Source: Zhengitettix transpicula (Eukaryota; Arthropoda; Insecta; Orthoptera; Tetrigidae). Taken from it: a stretch of DNA of 64,000 bases. The position numbers and the translations under genes were made by a program. The DNA is taken from contig CM073590.1 in NCBI GenBank assembly GCA_037074705.1, forward strand, positions 236,270,101-236,334,100. The letters run 5' to 3'. The notes beneath the pieces are model-generated. The model saw only the letters and a program-made list of their open reading frames with translations. It searched no databases and had not been told where the DNA came from. This document shows, piece after piece, positions 35,671-47,476 of the stretch (position 1 is its first letter; every line of letters starts with the position of its first letter).

Positions 35671-36794
35671 CGATTTTATTTATAAGAAAAGTAGTTTTGA
35701 GGGAGAAAATCATGAAATTTTTATGTAATTTAATAAATAAAGCTTCATATTTCAAACACAACTCTATCAGACCTACTCAGTTCGATTGAGGGCTTCGAGA
35801 GCTTTAAAATTGTTGTTTTTGTAAAAAGAAATTGACGCGTGTTTACTGGAAAATAACTTACACCTTATGTCGTAAAACGTACTGTCGAGTATTTTATCTC
35901 CTCGTCTATAAGATCAATAAATTGATTAATTTAATTGTATTATAATCGGGTATATGAATTGTTTGTTTTTTCGCGTCCATATAATTTTTAGTAGCGCCGA
36001 ATTAATTTTTTTTTAGCTTTAAACATGCTCAAATTTCATTTACATATATAATTCTGTACTACGTACGTGCAGGTAAGATGTTTCCTCCTACAAATAATAA
36101 CTCATTTTAAAAGCTTTTTTATCCGTTTGATGAATGCGCATTTTCATAAGTAACAAAAATATTTTTAATTTTTTTTCTGTCGTCAATATTAATTAGTAAA
36201 TTATTTAACTTCAAATTAAAGATAATTTATTTGTTTTTTAGGGCGTTTCCTGAGTAGGAGTTTAAAATTATAGCGGGGGGAGTAGGTTGGTTTAGGGTAC
36301 TAAATTGTGTAAAGTTTTGTGTCGATGTAAAAACACGATATATATATAAATTATTTTCACTTTCGTGAGTGGATTTAAGAGAGGGATGATAATTATTAAT
36401 TGTATGTAAGATAGTATTATTGCATCAGCCTTTACAAAATGCATCATCAGATTTTAATATTCGGCTTATCAATAAATAATCCGCCCAAATTATATCCGCC
36501 ATTTTACATGTTGATTAAAACAAAATTCCTAATGCAGGTGACCAAATAAAATCCCTTACATACGCGAAACCAATATTAACATTATTTAGAGAACGTAGAT
36601 ATTAAGCTCCCACATAATATACTGTGTGTCAAATACAAACACATTTTACTTTCAACCGGGATAATTACCAAATTTTAAAAGCGGTAGAAATTTCAGATCT
36701 AGGATAGTTTCAGGAATGCTGCAGCATAAACAAAATTAATTTTGTTTCAATTTCAATACGGACACTGATATATTAAATAATATTTGTAATGCTT

Positions 36795-37092
36795 TACGGA
36801 GAAGGGAATGCTGCGTCCCCACAGCAAACTCTTCTCCCGATACCGGAAGGGCGTGGGACAAGTACCCATTGCCCGACCTACCTGATGCAGGTTTTTCTAG
36901 GGATTTCGCTGCATTACTTTTAGGCGAATGCCGTGTAGGATCCTTAAAATATAGCCCGGGGGCCCTAGTTAATCCTTGACTACCATCCTCTACCCTTCCG
37001 CATCCCCCCTTTCAGATCCCTTCCTTATGCTGTTAAAGGGGATTTGCCACCATGTGGATTACCCTCATTTAGCCTATTACCCTAAGAAAAAA
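36795..37092 (+). repeat. Family A repeat, A-tailed, 5' truncated
   Basis: Sense copy from GGAGAAGGGAATGCTGCG through all 3' blocks to GATTACCCTCATTTAGCC and TATTACCCTAAGAAAAAAAA. The A-rich tail is intact. Confidence 0.9.
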
Positions 37093-37334
37093 AACCTTTA
37101 ATCCAGGATATACAATCTTCCAACCTTTTATATATTTGATACTTCCTCTCTTTTTACAATGTTTGTCTATTAGCTAATATGCCTGTACAATTATATCTCT
37201 ATTTTAAAACCCGGTGAGGGTAAACATTAGGAGTGTAACGTGTTGGTAAATTAAAAATTAATTGAATTATAATTTTTAACTGTCGTTTGGCGTCATAAAT
37301 AAATAAAAGTATATAGACGAAATGAAAAAAAAAA

Positions 37335-37540
37335 TTATGCTAGATTGAAAATAATTAATAAGAAAGATAGCCAATTCAGACAAAAAATGATAATATAAAA
37401 TACCACACAACGTTTCTGGGAATCCTTGTCACTTTCGTCAGGTGCGAAGATGAGCCTAGAGCGACACAACTGCACTTGTCGGTAGAAAAATCTTATTTTG
37501 TCTGCATTCGGCTATACTTCTTCTTATTATCTTATTAAGG
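37335..37540. repeat. Family B element, right arm incomplete
   Basis: Left arm from GATTGAAAATAATTAATAAG through AAGATAGCCAATTCAGAC, AATACCACACAACG and TTTCTGGGAATCC to TTTCGTCAGGTGC. The spacer has GAGCCTAGAGCGACACAAC. The right arm lost its hammerhead-like part and keeps only TTATTTTGTCTGCATTCGGC. Confidence 0.65.
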
Positions 37541-37797
37541 TTATTCAGAGGGGGGGGAGGTACAATATTTATATCATTTTGATTTAATTTTCCTACTTGA
37601 ATGGACGAATTTATGACAACTGTGATGTAATACTGCAGACATCTTGTCACTCCATTTATTAAAATGTTCCAATAAATACATTCTGAATTTTTTTTTAAAA
37701 AAAACTAATCAGTATATAAGATAGCCAAAACCAATTAACACTCCACAGTGCCATTGAAAAAAATTTAATTCCTTATTTATTCATCATAAAAAAATTA

Positions 37798-37846
37798 AAT
37801 AAATAATAATATTTCGGTCAGCTGACGATATTCTTCAGGAAAAGTT
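37798..37846 (-). repeat. Hammerhead-like box pair, single copy
   Basis: On the minus strand, CCTGAAGAATATCGTCAGC then TGACCGAAATATT: a CTGAAGA box, a GTCAGCTGAC palindrome and a GAAAT box. The last box differs from the usual GAAAC. Confidence 0.4.
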
Positions 37847-37869
37847 TTATAAAAAAACTATAACTATTT

Positions 37870-38012
37870 TTGGAGTTAATGAATAAAGAAAAATAACCAA
37901 TTCTGACAAAAAAATGATAATAAAAATCCCACACAACGTTTCTGGGAATCCTTGTCACCTTTCGTCAGGTGTGAGGAAGGGCCTAGAGCGACACAACTGC
38001 ACTCGTAAGTTG
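37870..38012 (-). repeat. Family B element, single arm
   Basis: GAATAAAGAAAAATAACC, TTCTGACAAAAAAATG, ATCCCACACAACGTTTCTGG and CACCTTTCGTCAGGTG, then GGGCCTAGAGCGACACAACTG. It lies about 430 bp after another copy in the same orientation. Confidence 0.65.
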
Positions 38013-38821
38013 AAGCGACAAAAACGTAAAGACAATGTGAGAGCCGAAGGGTTGGCGTAACAATAAGGGAGAAACGACAGTGGGAAAACATAATATTATA
38101 ATGATAATAAAATTATAATAATTATTTATTACCTCCCCCCCCCCGATTTACTCATTCGTTTACAAACCAAAGGGTTTCGATTAACGCGTCAAATTTCATA
38201 TCGATTTCACGATAAACGTGTTATTATTCCTGATGTTGTCCAAATATCAGATTATTTAGTGTGAAAGTTAGGTTATGTGGTTCACGGGAGCCTCTGAGGG
38301 GTTTAGTCGTGTTTTGCACTTGGTATATCGGTCGCCCTGAGCTATATTGGAAGTGTAATCTCTTGGTTTATCACCACACGCTCGTTGCCAGCTTTCACGC
38401 ACTTTTGCAGTCGAATCGAACACGGAAACGCTCCACCATTGCTCGACAGCTAAATTCATATTCAAAGTTTAAATACTGAGTAAACGCGGACAAACAAGGG
38501 GTGAAAATAAAGTCCTGTAAACTTGTGTCCATTTAATCTGTATCACGATAACGCAGAAGATCATTCAATATTATAGCTGTAAAAGAAAATTATAGATAAT
38601 ACCATAAACACATAATAAGAGGGTATACATCAAATAATTTTACAGACCACAAATTTTCGAGAGGCCTAACACAGATAATTTATTTATGTGTACGAGGATC
38701 GCAAAATTATCAGGTCACACAACTGCTGATGACGTCGGATATTTAACTGAGAATTCGTTCACAACACATTTAAAATTATTCAGTACAAAGTTTATGTATT
38801 TACGATATTTTTGAAATGATA

Positions 38822-39440
38822 AAATTTACGTTTGATTAAAAATAATAATAAGAAGAAATATAGCCAAATATAGACCAAAGAAGTGATAATATAAATACTA
38901 CACAATGTTTCTGGAAACCTTGTTCCTTTCCTCAGGTCCGGCGGCGGCACTAGTCAGTAGAAAAAACTGGAAAGCCCGAAAGACTTTTGAGTTTTGTCAT
39001 ATTTTCTGCACCTGAAGAAAGGAACAAGAATCGAAGAAACGTTGTGTGTATTATCACTTATTTGGTCTGTATTTGGCTCTCTTTCTTATTAATAATAGAT
39101 AGAAAAATATTTGAGTTTTATCATGTGACCAGTGTAGTTGTGTCACTCTAGGCTTTTATTAACACCTGAATAAAGGAACAAGATTTCCGACAAACGTTGT
39201 GTTGTATTTATACTATCACTTCTTTGTCTGTATTTTGCTATATTTCTAATTATTAAAGAGATAAAAAATCCTTTTTCAGTTTTATCAACTGACCAGTGTA
39301 ATCGCTCCTAGCACCTGAAGAAAAAGGAACAAGGGTCACAAAAACGTTGTGTGTTATTTGTGATATCATTTCTTTTATGTGTATTTGACCATCTTTCTTA
39401 GTATTAATTTTCAATCAGACGTAAATTTTTCATTTTATCT
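38822..39440. repeat. Family B array: one inverted arm plus three direct units of about 150 bp
   Basis: An inverted arm (38822-38937, with ACACAATGTTTCTGG and TTTCCTCAGGTCC) is followed by three units in direct orientation. Their first boxes lie at 39011 (CCTGAAGA), 39165 (CCTGAATA) and 39314 (CCTGAAGA). Each is followed by a GGAACAAG block and a CAAACGTTGTG or AAACGTTGTG box, then a TCTGTATTTGGC-like and TTTCTTATTA tail. Units 2 and 3 also share GACCAGTGTA ahead of the box. Unit spacing is 154 and 149 bp. Confidence 0.7.
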
Positions 39441-39627
39441 TTCTTATTGTTCACGATATTCTTCTTAATTAATCTATGGTGCCTATGAGGTGCAAAACAT
39501 TGATGGTAAACCATATGAGGGTTCCCATCAGGACTGAAATATTTTGGAAAATCATTTTATTATTTTTAATTGCGTTTATTCGCCTAATTAATAATTTCGT
39601 AAATTAATAATGCAGTTTTTTTACCAT

Positions 39628-40140
39628 TTTTTTAATAGCATAGGAAGGGATTTGAAAGGGGGGATGTGGAAGGGTAGAGGAAGGTAGTCAGGAGTTAACT
39701 AGGGCCCCCGGGAAATATTTTAAGGATCCTATCCGGCATTCGCCTAAAGAAATGCAGGACAAACCCTAGAAAAACCTGCATCAGGTAGGTCGGGCATTGG
39801 GTACTTGTCTCACGCACTTCCTATAGCGGAAGAGGAGTTTGCTGTGGGGACGCAGCATTCCCTTCTCCGTGCCTCGACCAGTTTAGGAGGCAGCTGCCCG
39901 ATTATTCCAATGGGAATAGAGAACAACTCTTACAGTATGCCAAAGGTCTGCGACCCCGGAACATACACCTCTCAAAACAGGCCGAGGTGCCTCGGCTTGT
40001 GGGAACCTTAGTTCAAAAACGGAGAGGAAAATGCATAGCCAAAGGTAGCCCCTTCGTATCTCTCCTAAAAGGTTCCGCCTGCGAGAGAACATCCCTCGCA
40101 GGTATTGCGTGCGAGAGAATAGCCCTCGCTCCACGAATAG
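39628..40140 (-). repeat. Family A repeat, near complete at its 5' end
   Basis: Plus view starts TTTTTTTAATAGCATAGG, so the last 60 bp or so of the 3' end are missing. It runs to two adjacent hairpins (GCGAGAGAACATCCCTCGC and GCGAGAGAATAGCCCTCGC, about 40079-40130). The open frames at 39805-40202 belong to it. Confidence 0.9.
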
Positions 40141-40150
40141 GCATCCTTTT

Positions 40151-40298
40151 TTTTACAACAACAGGCTACATGAGGGTAATCCAGGTGGAAACTCCCCTTT
40201 AATAGCATAGGAAGGGATTTGAAAGGGGGGATGTGGAACGGTTGAGGAAGGTAGCCAAGGGTTAACTAGGGGCCCCCTGAGCTATGGTTTAAGGATAT
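40151..40298 (-). repeat. Family A repeat, A-tailed 3' fragment next to the previous copy
   Basis: T-rich run then CAACAACAGGCTACATGAG, GGGTAATCCAGG and the following blocks to GCTATGGTTTAAGGAT. Same orientation as the copy at 39628-40140 and nearly touching it, making a head-to-tail pair. Confidence 0.85.
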
Positions 40299-42218
40299 AA
40301 ACCTCTTATCGTATATAAACTCCATTACACAAAATAAAGTACGAGTATTTCACAACTTGACCACTTAAGAGGCTGATCGAAAACATCTTCCCTCTAAATT
40401 CCTCAAGTAATTTTTTTTTTGCAATCGTTTGCTTCTCTTATGTTTACCAAGGCCTTCAGAGAAAATACACGGCCAACACGTGCTCTCGTTACGAACGGTT
40501 TATCTCAGTCAGATGTTTAAAAGGAATCAACAGAGTAAACTTCACATCAAACAGCAGGTAGAACAATAATTTACGTTCACCGACAAAGTGATTATTTTGA
40601 CGGTATAAAGGTTGAAGATAACTTTATAATGAAAATAAACACGTCTAAGAACAGAGGAAAATTAGTCGCGTTAATTGGTAACTCTTTGACTTTATCATCG
40701 TCCATTACAATTTATTAATATCTTTAATTGACTTCATTACCAATTATAAACGTATAATTATAGCTAAATTTTCCAGATGTTAAATTATTAACAAGAATCT
40801 GCTGGAAATTTAAATCGCTTTAAAATCATTTTCATACTCTAATTTTTTTTTGTTAACAATTGTTTAAAATATTGTTTTCGTTTCAATTTTTCAAAACTGG
40901 TGAAGTAGATTGAGGACCAATTGTTGTGAATTTTATTTTTTCTCGAGTCATTACAATGGTTACCAAATTTCAGGGATTTTTATTTTATTCAATTTTGAGC
41001 AATCCATTACATCCTGAGAGGAAACAACAAAACTCCACGAGGGGGTGACATCCAGCATCAGCGACACAAATTAAAATAAGCACGTTGGGTTGAGTTGTGC
41101 TGGAAGTGGAATTTTTTTTTGATATTCATGTAATTTCTTGTCAAACGCACTCAACTATAATACGGAAATACATTGGAAAATTCTTCAAGTCCATATGGCC
41201 ACCTTTCAAAGCTACACAACGACGAACCAGCCACGATATTGCACGGCCGTACCTCCGTAAATAACAATATGTCATTTGTTGTTGTTCTTTTTCACCAATA
41301 ATCTCACAAAAAATATATTGAAATGGATTGAAAATTAAATTCAAAGTATTAAGAAAATAATCATATTTTATTTTTTAAAAAAAGGGAAAGTGGATTAACT
41401 GAATTGAAACCAACAGAGATATTTAGTTTTTTTTAGTAACATTTTAAATTTTTTAGATAAAAAATCATAATAATGTAAAACAATAAAACTGTTAATACTT
41501 GTTTTTCGTCGGACAACAGCTTTTTTATATTATCATAAATATAAATTAATTCTAAGATTAATGAATTGGACAATAAAATCAATAGTATAATAATTAGCTT
41601 TTAAAATTTATGAATATATAGTATGATGTGATATATCAGCCAATGAAAAATCTTTTGCCAGCAATATTAAAAACCGTCGCCGTGTTTCATTAATTGGTTG
41701 ATTTTATGTAGAAAAAAAATATATATAAATATTTATACTATTAAACTAAAAATTTTAATGCTATAAAAAATTAATATCTCTGTCATTATTAAATCTGTTA
41801 ATTATTTGTCTTATTTAGTTGGGAAAAAAAATAAACATTGACTTAATACTATGGATTTCAATAATGCTGTTAATAAAATTAGTTGCAATAATAGATAATT
41901 TTGCTATATGGGCCGGATCAAACGATCTTTGTTAACTTAAATTAAGCAAAATAAAGCCAATAGTAAAATTTCAAAAGCGTTTTTTTGGATTTTAATAATT
42001 CTTTCAATTTTGATACTACAATTATTACTGATAAGGAAACTAATTTTAATCAAAAAATTAGAATTGTTACATGCTAAGTTGGCACTTCTCAGTTAAACTG
42101 TATTTATGATGGCTTATTAAATAAACTTTCTTTAAATTATATCTTGAATTTACATTCTTTGTAAAGTCTTTAGTCTGGCGATAGTATTGACTAGGATAAC
42201 AGCAGTTGACCCCTTTTT
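40299..42218. other. Very AT-rich, no gene apart from the possible transposase scrap at 41144
   Basis: Homopolymer-rich sequence with many stops in all frames. Confidence 0.6.
41144..41330 (-). pseudogene. Possible C-terminal remnant of a DDE-type transposase
   Basis: The minus-strand frame contains EQQQMTYCYLRRYGRAISW followed by LVRRCVALKGGHMDLKNF and a stop at 41144. The 'RRC...KGGHMDL' ending resembles the conserved tail of many arthropod mariner/Tc-like transposases, where a Cys and a Gly-Gly-His lie a few residues before the C terminus. No catalytic residues are present in the fragment. The flanks are AT-rich and no terminal inverted repeats were located. The call rests on one short motif and is weak. 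Confidence 0.25.
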
Positions 42219-42770
42219 TAGGTAATAGGCTACATGAGAGTAATCCACAAGGTGGCAACTCCCCTTTAATAGCATAGGAAGGGATTTGAAAGGGGGGATG
42301 CGGAAGGATAGAGGAAGGTAGCGAAGGGTTAGCTAGGGCTCCCGGGCTATATTTTAAGGATCCTACCCGGCATTCGCCTAAAGAAATTCAGGAAAAACCA
42401 TACAAAATCCTGCATCAGGTAGGTCGGGTATTGGGTACTTGTCCCACGCCCTTCCGATAGCGAGAGATGAGTTTGCTGTGGGAACGCAGCATTCTCTTCT
42501 CCATGCCTGGACCAATTTAGGAGGCAGCTGGCCCACTATTCCAATGGGAATAGCGGACAACTCTTACCGTATGCCCAAGGTCTGTGACTCCGGAACATAC
42601 ACCTCTCAAAACAGGCCGAGCTGCCTCGGCTTGTGAGAACCTTAGTTCAAAAACGGAGAGGAAAAGGCATCCCCAATGGTAGCCCCTTCGTATCTCTCCT
42701 ATTAGGTTCTGCCTGCGAGAGAACATCCCTCACAGGTATTAGAAGTTCACCATAAACGTCTACATGTGAC
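42219..42770 (-). repeat. Family A repeat, longest copy in the window, A-tailed
   Basis: T-run, then AGGTAATAGGCTACATGAG, and all blocks to the CTGCGAGAGAACATCCCTC hairpin. Beyond that, AGAAGTTCACCATAAACGTC is partly shared with the copy at 7530-8056. It is a good reference for a consensus. Confidence 0.92.
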
Positions 42771-43226
42771 TAAATTTCTTTTGCCTTTTTGACTGTCGTT
42801 AATTTCTTGTCTTACAGGCATTAATTAATTTCTGAAATGTGATATTGTGAGAATAGTTATTAACAATTATTTATTGTATACCCCTCATACTAATTTATAA
42901 ATATATTCTCCCTGTAACTCATTTTGTGACATTAATATTTACTGATAATTGCAGGTTCACAGATTACTTGGTTAAACTTTCAGCATCCGTCGTGCTGTCA
43001 ACGTGAGGAAAAGAAAAAGGTTGCCGACTGTATAATGTTCGCGTGTCTTAAATACGGTCCACAATTTTTTCTTTTCCGGTTGACAAATAGATTTCCGGCA
43101 CACCTAGCGATAACATTGTCCAGTGCTTTATGGCGTCGACACTTATTGGAACCCACGACAGTGAAACATGGAGCGGCTCGAGAAATATCTGCGGAATAAC
43201 ACCGCAGATCCAATAAAGGGCCATTG

Positions 43227-43229
<3 letters not shown>

Positions 43230-43265
<36 letters not shown>

Positions 43266-43302
43266 CCTCTCTGTCTCTCTCTCTCTCTCTTTCTCTCTCT
43301 CT
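43230..43302. repeat. (CT)n microsatellite
   Basis: About 73 bp of CT repeats with two interruptions, ending directly before the family A copy at 43310. The minus-strand frame rich in Arg-Glu is an artefact. Confidence 0.95.
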
Positions 43303-43309
43303 AGCACAG

Positions 43310-43872
43310 AAATATTATAAGCGCTGAGAGCAATGTGATTCTCCTGTAGAAGACTGCTGCGAGGGCTATTCTCTCGGAGGCAGTACCTGCGAGAGATGTT
43401 CTCTCGCAGGCAGAACCTTATAGGAGAGACACGAAGGGGATACCTTTGGGGATGCCTTTTCCTCTCCGTTTTTGAAGTAAGGTTCTGAGAGGTGTATGAT
43501 CCGGGGTCATAGACCTTGGGTATACGGTAAGAGTTGTCCGTTATTCCCATTGGAATAGTCGGCCAGCTGCCTCCTAAACTGGTCGATAATGCTGCGTCCT
43601 CACAGCAAACTCCTCTCCCGCTATCGGAAGGGCGTGGGACAAGTACGAAATTCCCGACCTACCTGATGCAAGTTTATCTAGGGTTTTCCCTGCATTTCTT
43701 AAGCCGAATGCCGGGTAGGATCCTTAAAATATTCCCCGGGGGCCCTAGTTAACCCTTGGCTACCTTCCTCTACCCTTCCACATCCCCCCTTTTCAAATCC
43801 CTCCTGTGCCATTAAAGGGGAGTTGCCACCATGTGGATTACCCTCATGTAGCCTGTTACCTAAAAAAAAAAG
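43310..43872 (+). repeat. Family A repeat, near full length, sense orientation, A-tailed
   Basis: Begins after a CT microsatellite with two adjacent CTGCGAG...CTCTCGG-type hairpins. It continues through CGGGGTCATAGACC, TTCCCATTGGAATAG and the GATGCA region to CATGTAGCCTGTTACCTAA and a clean A10 tail. Two short indels (around 43587) remove the usual GGCACGGAGAAGGG. The tail polarity shows which strand is the sense strand for the whole family. Confidence 0.92.
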
Positions 43873-44698
43873 TGATCCTCCGGCACAGGCTCTCTGCCCC
43901 TTCCATCTTCACTTTTCCATTGCATCAACATTACCCTTTAAACACAAAGAACGAGCAGGAACTGCAGTTCTTGGCGCGATGATTAACAAGTGCCAAAAGT
44001 AAATTTTTTATTGGATTAGATATTTTTAAAACTAACCAACTAAAAAATATCTAATATTAAATTTTTTAGAGTTAATGGTGGTCAAAAAAGCAGACGAGGG
44101 TAAAATTTTAATTATTAAATAGGACGATTAAAAACTGGAATTATTTACCTGTGTAAGTACTCCTGAAGTAAACAAGTTTATAAGGAATGCAAGAACTGTT
44201 TTCTGTCATCTAATAAAATTATTATGTTAAACAGTGATTATTCCAGGATGTTTGTCCTTTTGAAGGCACAAATATTTCTAAAGACAATGGATTATTATTG
44301 TTAGTCTAAGTGAGATTATAAGTAGTACGCATAATAGACAGTATTATATTTTATCTGCCAGCGGAATATTTGCCCCATAGTAGAAAATTACACAATAGTA
44401 GGATACTCCGACGCGTCATCCAAACTCTGTTGCATACAAAATACATAAGGAATCAAATGTCTCTGATTACGTAGACAGATTCTCTTTTTTAAATCAGTAT
44501 AATAACGTATTAATGAAAAAAGAATACAAAAAAAGAGTAACAAGGACGGTATTGGCGATTGGTCACAGAACATACGTAAATATACGTCAATTTTGAAAAA
44601 AATCTATTTTTAATGAGAAGATTCCTTATATAAAAATTAGTTGAAGATTATTCAAACAGAATATGTTCCAAAAATTAAATAAACCTCAGCGAATTTTA

Positions 44699-44862
44699 AT
44701 TCAGAAATAAGAATTTATTAAATTAACAATGTTTCATCGCGTAATTCCGTGACCTCATCAGGTTTATGTTAAAAAATTACGCTTCCATCAATTTTTTTCT
44801 AAACTTGTCGAAAATTACACGAAGAAACGTTGTTAATTTAATAAATTCTTTTTTCTGACATA
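44699..44862. repeat. Hammerhead-like inverted pair, right arm partial
   Basis: Left arm (minus sense) reads ACCTGATGAGGTCACGG then GATGAAACATTGTTAATTT and AATTCTTATTTCTG. Right arm 44823-44860 has AGAAACGTTGTTAATTTAAT and the same tail, without the CTGATGA half. Confidence 0.6.
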
Positions 44863-44899
44863 TATATCATTATAACAAAAATTGTCCACATAATTAATG

Positions 44900-44992
44900 A
44901 AATACTAAAATTTTAATAGTATTAAAGCACATTAAATTATCGACATTTCGTCCGGAAATTCTGACGTCTTCCAGAAGTGAAAACCAAATAAT
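44900..44992 (-). repeat. Hammerhead-like arm facing a diverged copy at 45415
   Basis: Minus sense: CTTCTGGAAGACGTCAG, then TTTCCGGACGAAATGTCG and ATAATTTAATGTGC. A GTC...GGAC hairpin precedes GAAATG. A related plus-strand remnant (GTGAAGATGTCAAAACG, TTAGGACGGAACGCCG) sits at 45424-45456. Confidence 0.45.
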
Positions 44993-46393
44993 TTTTAAAA
45001 GAATTAAACAAATACTAAACCATAACTATTTTGATTACGGGAGTGTAGAACATTTAATTTTAACTCAAAATTAATTAAACTAAAATATTAAATTCAATAA
45101 AAATATCAGTATAAAATAATTATTAATTATTAATTTAGTTCAATGTATTTAACGTTTCATCTAAGTATCATACATTGAATTTTCATTTTTGCAACTTAAA
45201 TATTAAAAACAAGAAAAAATCAATTTCAAAGCAATTATTAAACATAATTTTAATTAAATGCCTTTTACGTTTAATGTAAGTATCATATGTTGCATTTTAA
45301 CATTTGGATTTGGATTTAATAGTTAACTTTAATTATTTTGTATATAAATGGGTGTTCTACGACACGACATTGTATTTTATTTTCTCTGTTTCAAAGTTAT
45401 CCTAATTATTTAATTTGGCAATGCGTGAAGATGTCAAAACGTTAGGACGGAACGCCGTCTACAGAATCAAATTTTATGTGAAAATTAATTGTTATTATTC
45501 TGTAATATGAAAGTATTAATCTGCATTATTATTTCGGTTTATACCGCGCACTAGTGATAAATTTTTATTCATTCAGGCCCCCGGGAGGATGTTCGCATAT
45601 TAGGGTCAGACAAATTTTCAGTCGGTTTGGATTTCAGTGCCAACGCTGTAGAAACCCTGTGGTAACCGGTTTTGAGGGGCCCAACTAAAGATCACGTGGT
45701 TTTATCTGGACAATTTGATTGGTTCCTTACCGTGTAGCAAGTGTTTCTTTTCTCTCAGTCTCTGTACCTACTTTTTAAATTAGTCCTGCTACTGGCATCA
45801 TTGGGGTTGTAAGGGCTGCTGCACGCTCTCTGCTCAGTCTTTCTTTTCTATATATAACTACTATATCTTTAACTTCATAGCGCTGTCTAATGTTATTCAT
45901 GTTTCTGGACGGTATTATAGATATCAAAGAACCGCACGGTATCGACTTTCCTATCCTAGAAGTCTTCCTTTCGAAGATGAAGAAGAGACGGCGCCTGATT
46001 TTCCTCCGACCTCATCCCTATTCAGTTTGATCATTTCCGTACCTTAGTCCAAATTAAGAGTTATTGACATCCCTCTTATTTCGATCTCTGAAATTCAGCA
46101 GGTACGAATGATTTTAATTTTTTAATTTTTTTTAATAATTATTTTTCAAACTTAGAGCGCTACTAATGTTGATATTATGCTTTAAGACCCATAATTCAAA
46201 AATATCTACACCAATACATTTAAATGCCAATATGAACTCTGAAAAATTATGTGTAATATGAAATTACATTAATTTAAAATATACTTTCAGAATGCAATAA
46301 ATATTTATTTTAATAAAAATTACGATCAAAATTTAAACACCGAAACGATTTAATGAACTATTAGCTGGATTTTTAATGTAGAGAGTCCGCATA

Positions 46394-46590
46394 CAGATAA
46401 TTTAACATTATTAATAAAATTACCGAGCGCCGAAGGACCGTGACGTCACGCGAGAGACGGAGACGTTACTACGCGACGAACAAAGGAAATAGGCCCTATT
46501 TCCGTATTGAATAAAAGAATAAATATTTCCATTGAATAAAAAGTAAGCTAAAAATTGATTTGTCTGACTGGGAGGAAAACGAAGTAAATG
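46394..46590. repeat. Family D repeat, copy 1
   Basis: CAGATAATTTAACATTATTA, ACCGAGCGCCGAAGGACC, GACGTTACTACGCGACGAAC, AAAGGAAATAG and TTTGTCTGACTGGGAGG. Matches 47283-47476 along its whole length. Confidence 0.85.
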
Positions 46591-46764
46591 TTTGTTTTAT
46601 GATATTTAAATATCCACCAACGAAAAAAAAATAACCGTAGTCTCAATGATGGAGAAACGTATTTTTGAAGTGACAACTAAAAGTAAATGTCTGGTATTTA
46701 AATAAATTGCAATAAGGTATGTTTGTCAACTAATTGACCTACTTTTATTCTTATTTATAACGGT

Positions 46765-46830
46765 TCAGTCAGACCATTGCCTGACGAGGGTAAAAATAAG
46801 TACCGAAACGTAGCGTTGTTATACAAACAA
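46765..46830 (+). repeat. Hammerhead-like hairpin, single copy
   Basis: TTGCCTGACGAGGGTAAAA then ATAAGTACCGAAACGTAGCG and TTGTTATAC. CTGACGA, one extra G, a GGTA/TACC stem and GAAACG, followed by a possible GTT triplet after a very short stem III. No inverted partner is clear. Confidence 0.55.
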
Positions 46831-47282
46831 AACTTTGATGAAAAAAAAATTTCAATACTAAAATTCTGTTAATTGTCAGTTACATGCATGTTAGTGTAAT
46901 TAAAAATAAAATATTATTTAAAGAATTGTGTTGTACATCCCCGTCCTTTCTTATCATCTTTCAATGGTCGCCCTTAGTCCACTTGAACTCCCATTTATTT
47001 ATGAAGGTGTCACCAGAAATAATTTAGAATTTCCCTTAATAGGAATTTAATATAGCCTGCGTCCGAGTGGTCCTTTTTAATGGTGTTTGAAACAGCTGAT
47101 GAAACAGACTGTTTGGTCTTGACTGAAAACTGTTATCACGAATATCGAGCATGCTCAAGTGGATTTATGACATCCATAACGCTTTGCCCACAACCGGAAT
47201 AAGCTGAATCGATTGGCAGTGCGCCAGTTAAGTCTGCACTGTTAACTGAATATTGAAAACAGGAAATTTTATATATATATAT

Positions 47283-47476
47283 ACAGATAATTTAACATTA
47301 TTAACAAAATTACCGACGCCGAGAGACCGTGGCGTCACGCGAAAGACAGAGACGTTACTACGCGACGAACAAAGGAAATAGTTCCTATTTCCGTAATGAA
47401 ATAAAGCAGAAATATTTTTATTGAATATAAAGTTACCTAAAAATTGATTTGTCTGTCTGGGAGGGTAACGAAGTAT
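47283..47476. repeat. Family D repeat, copy 2
   Basis: Same blocks as copy 1 in the same orientation, starting after an AT tract and ending at GGGAGGGTAACGAAGTATAT, where another AT tract takes over. Confidence 0.85.

Noticed and set aside
38822..39440. CRISPR-like array
   Set aside because: Units are 150 bp, diverged and without constant short repeats and unique spacers, and the setting is eukaryotic.
43143..43550. 135-codon minus-strand frame with an Arg-Glu run
   Set aside because: It spans the CT microsatellite and the end of a family A copy.
39805..43752. Recurrent frames with MSHALPIA..., DPGTYTSQNRP... and similar peptides
   Set aside because: They recur in every little-diverged family A copy in both orientations, with different lengths and stops. 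They follow the repeat rather than a conserved protein.
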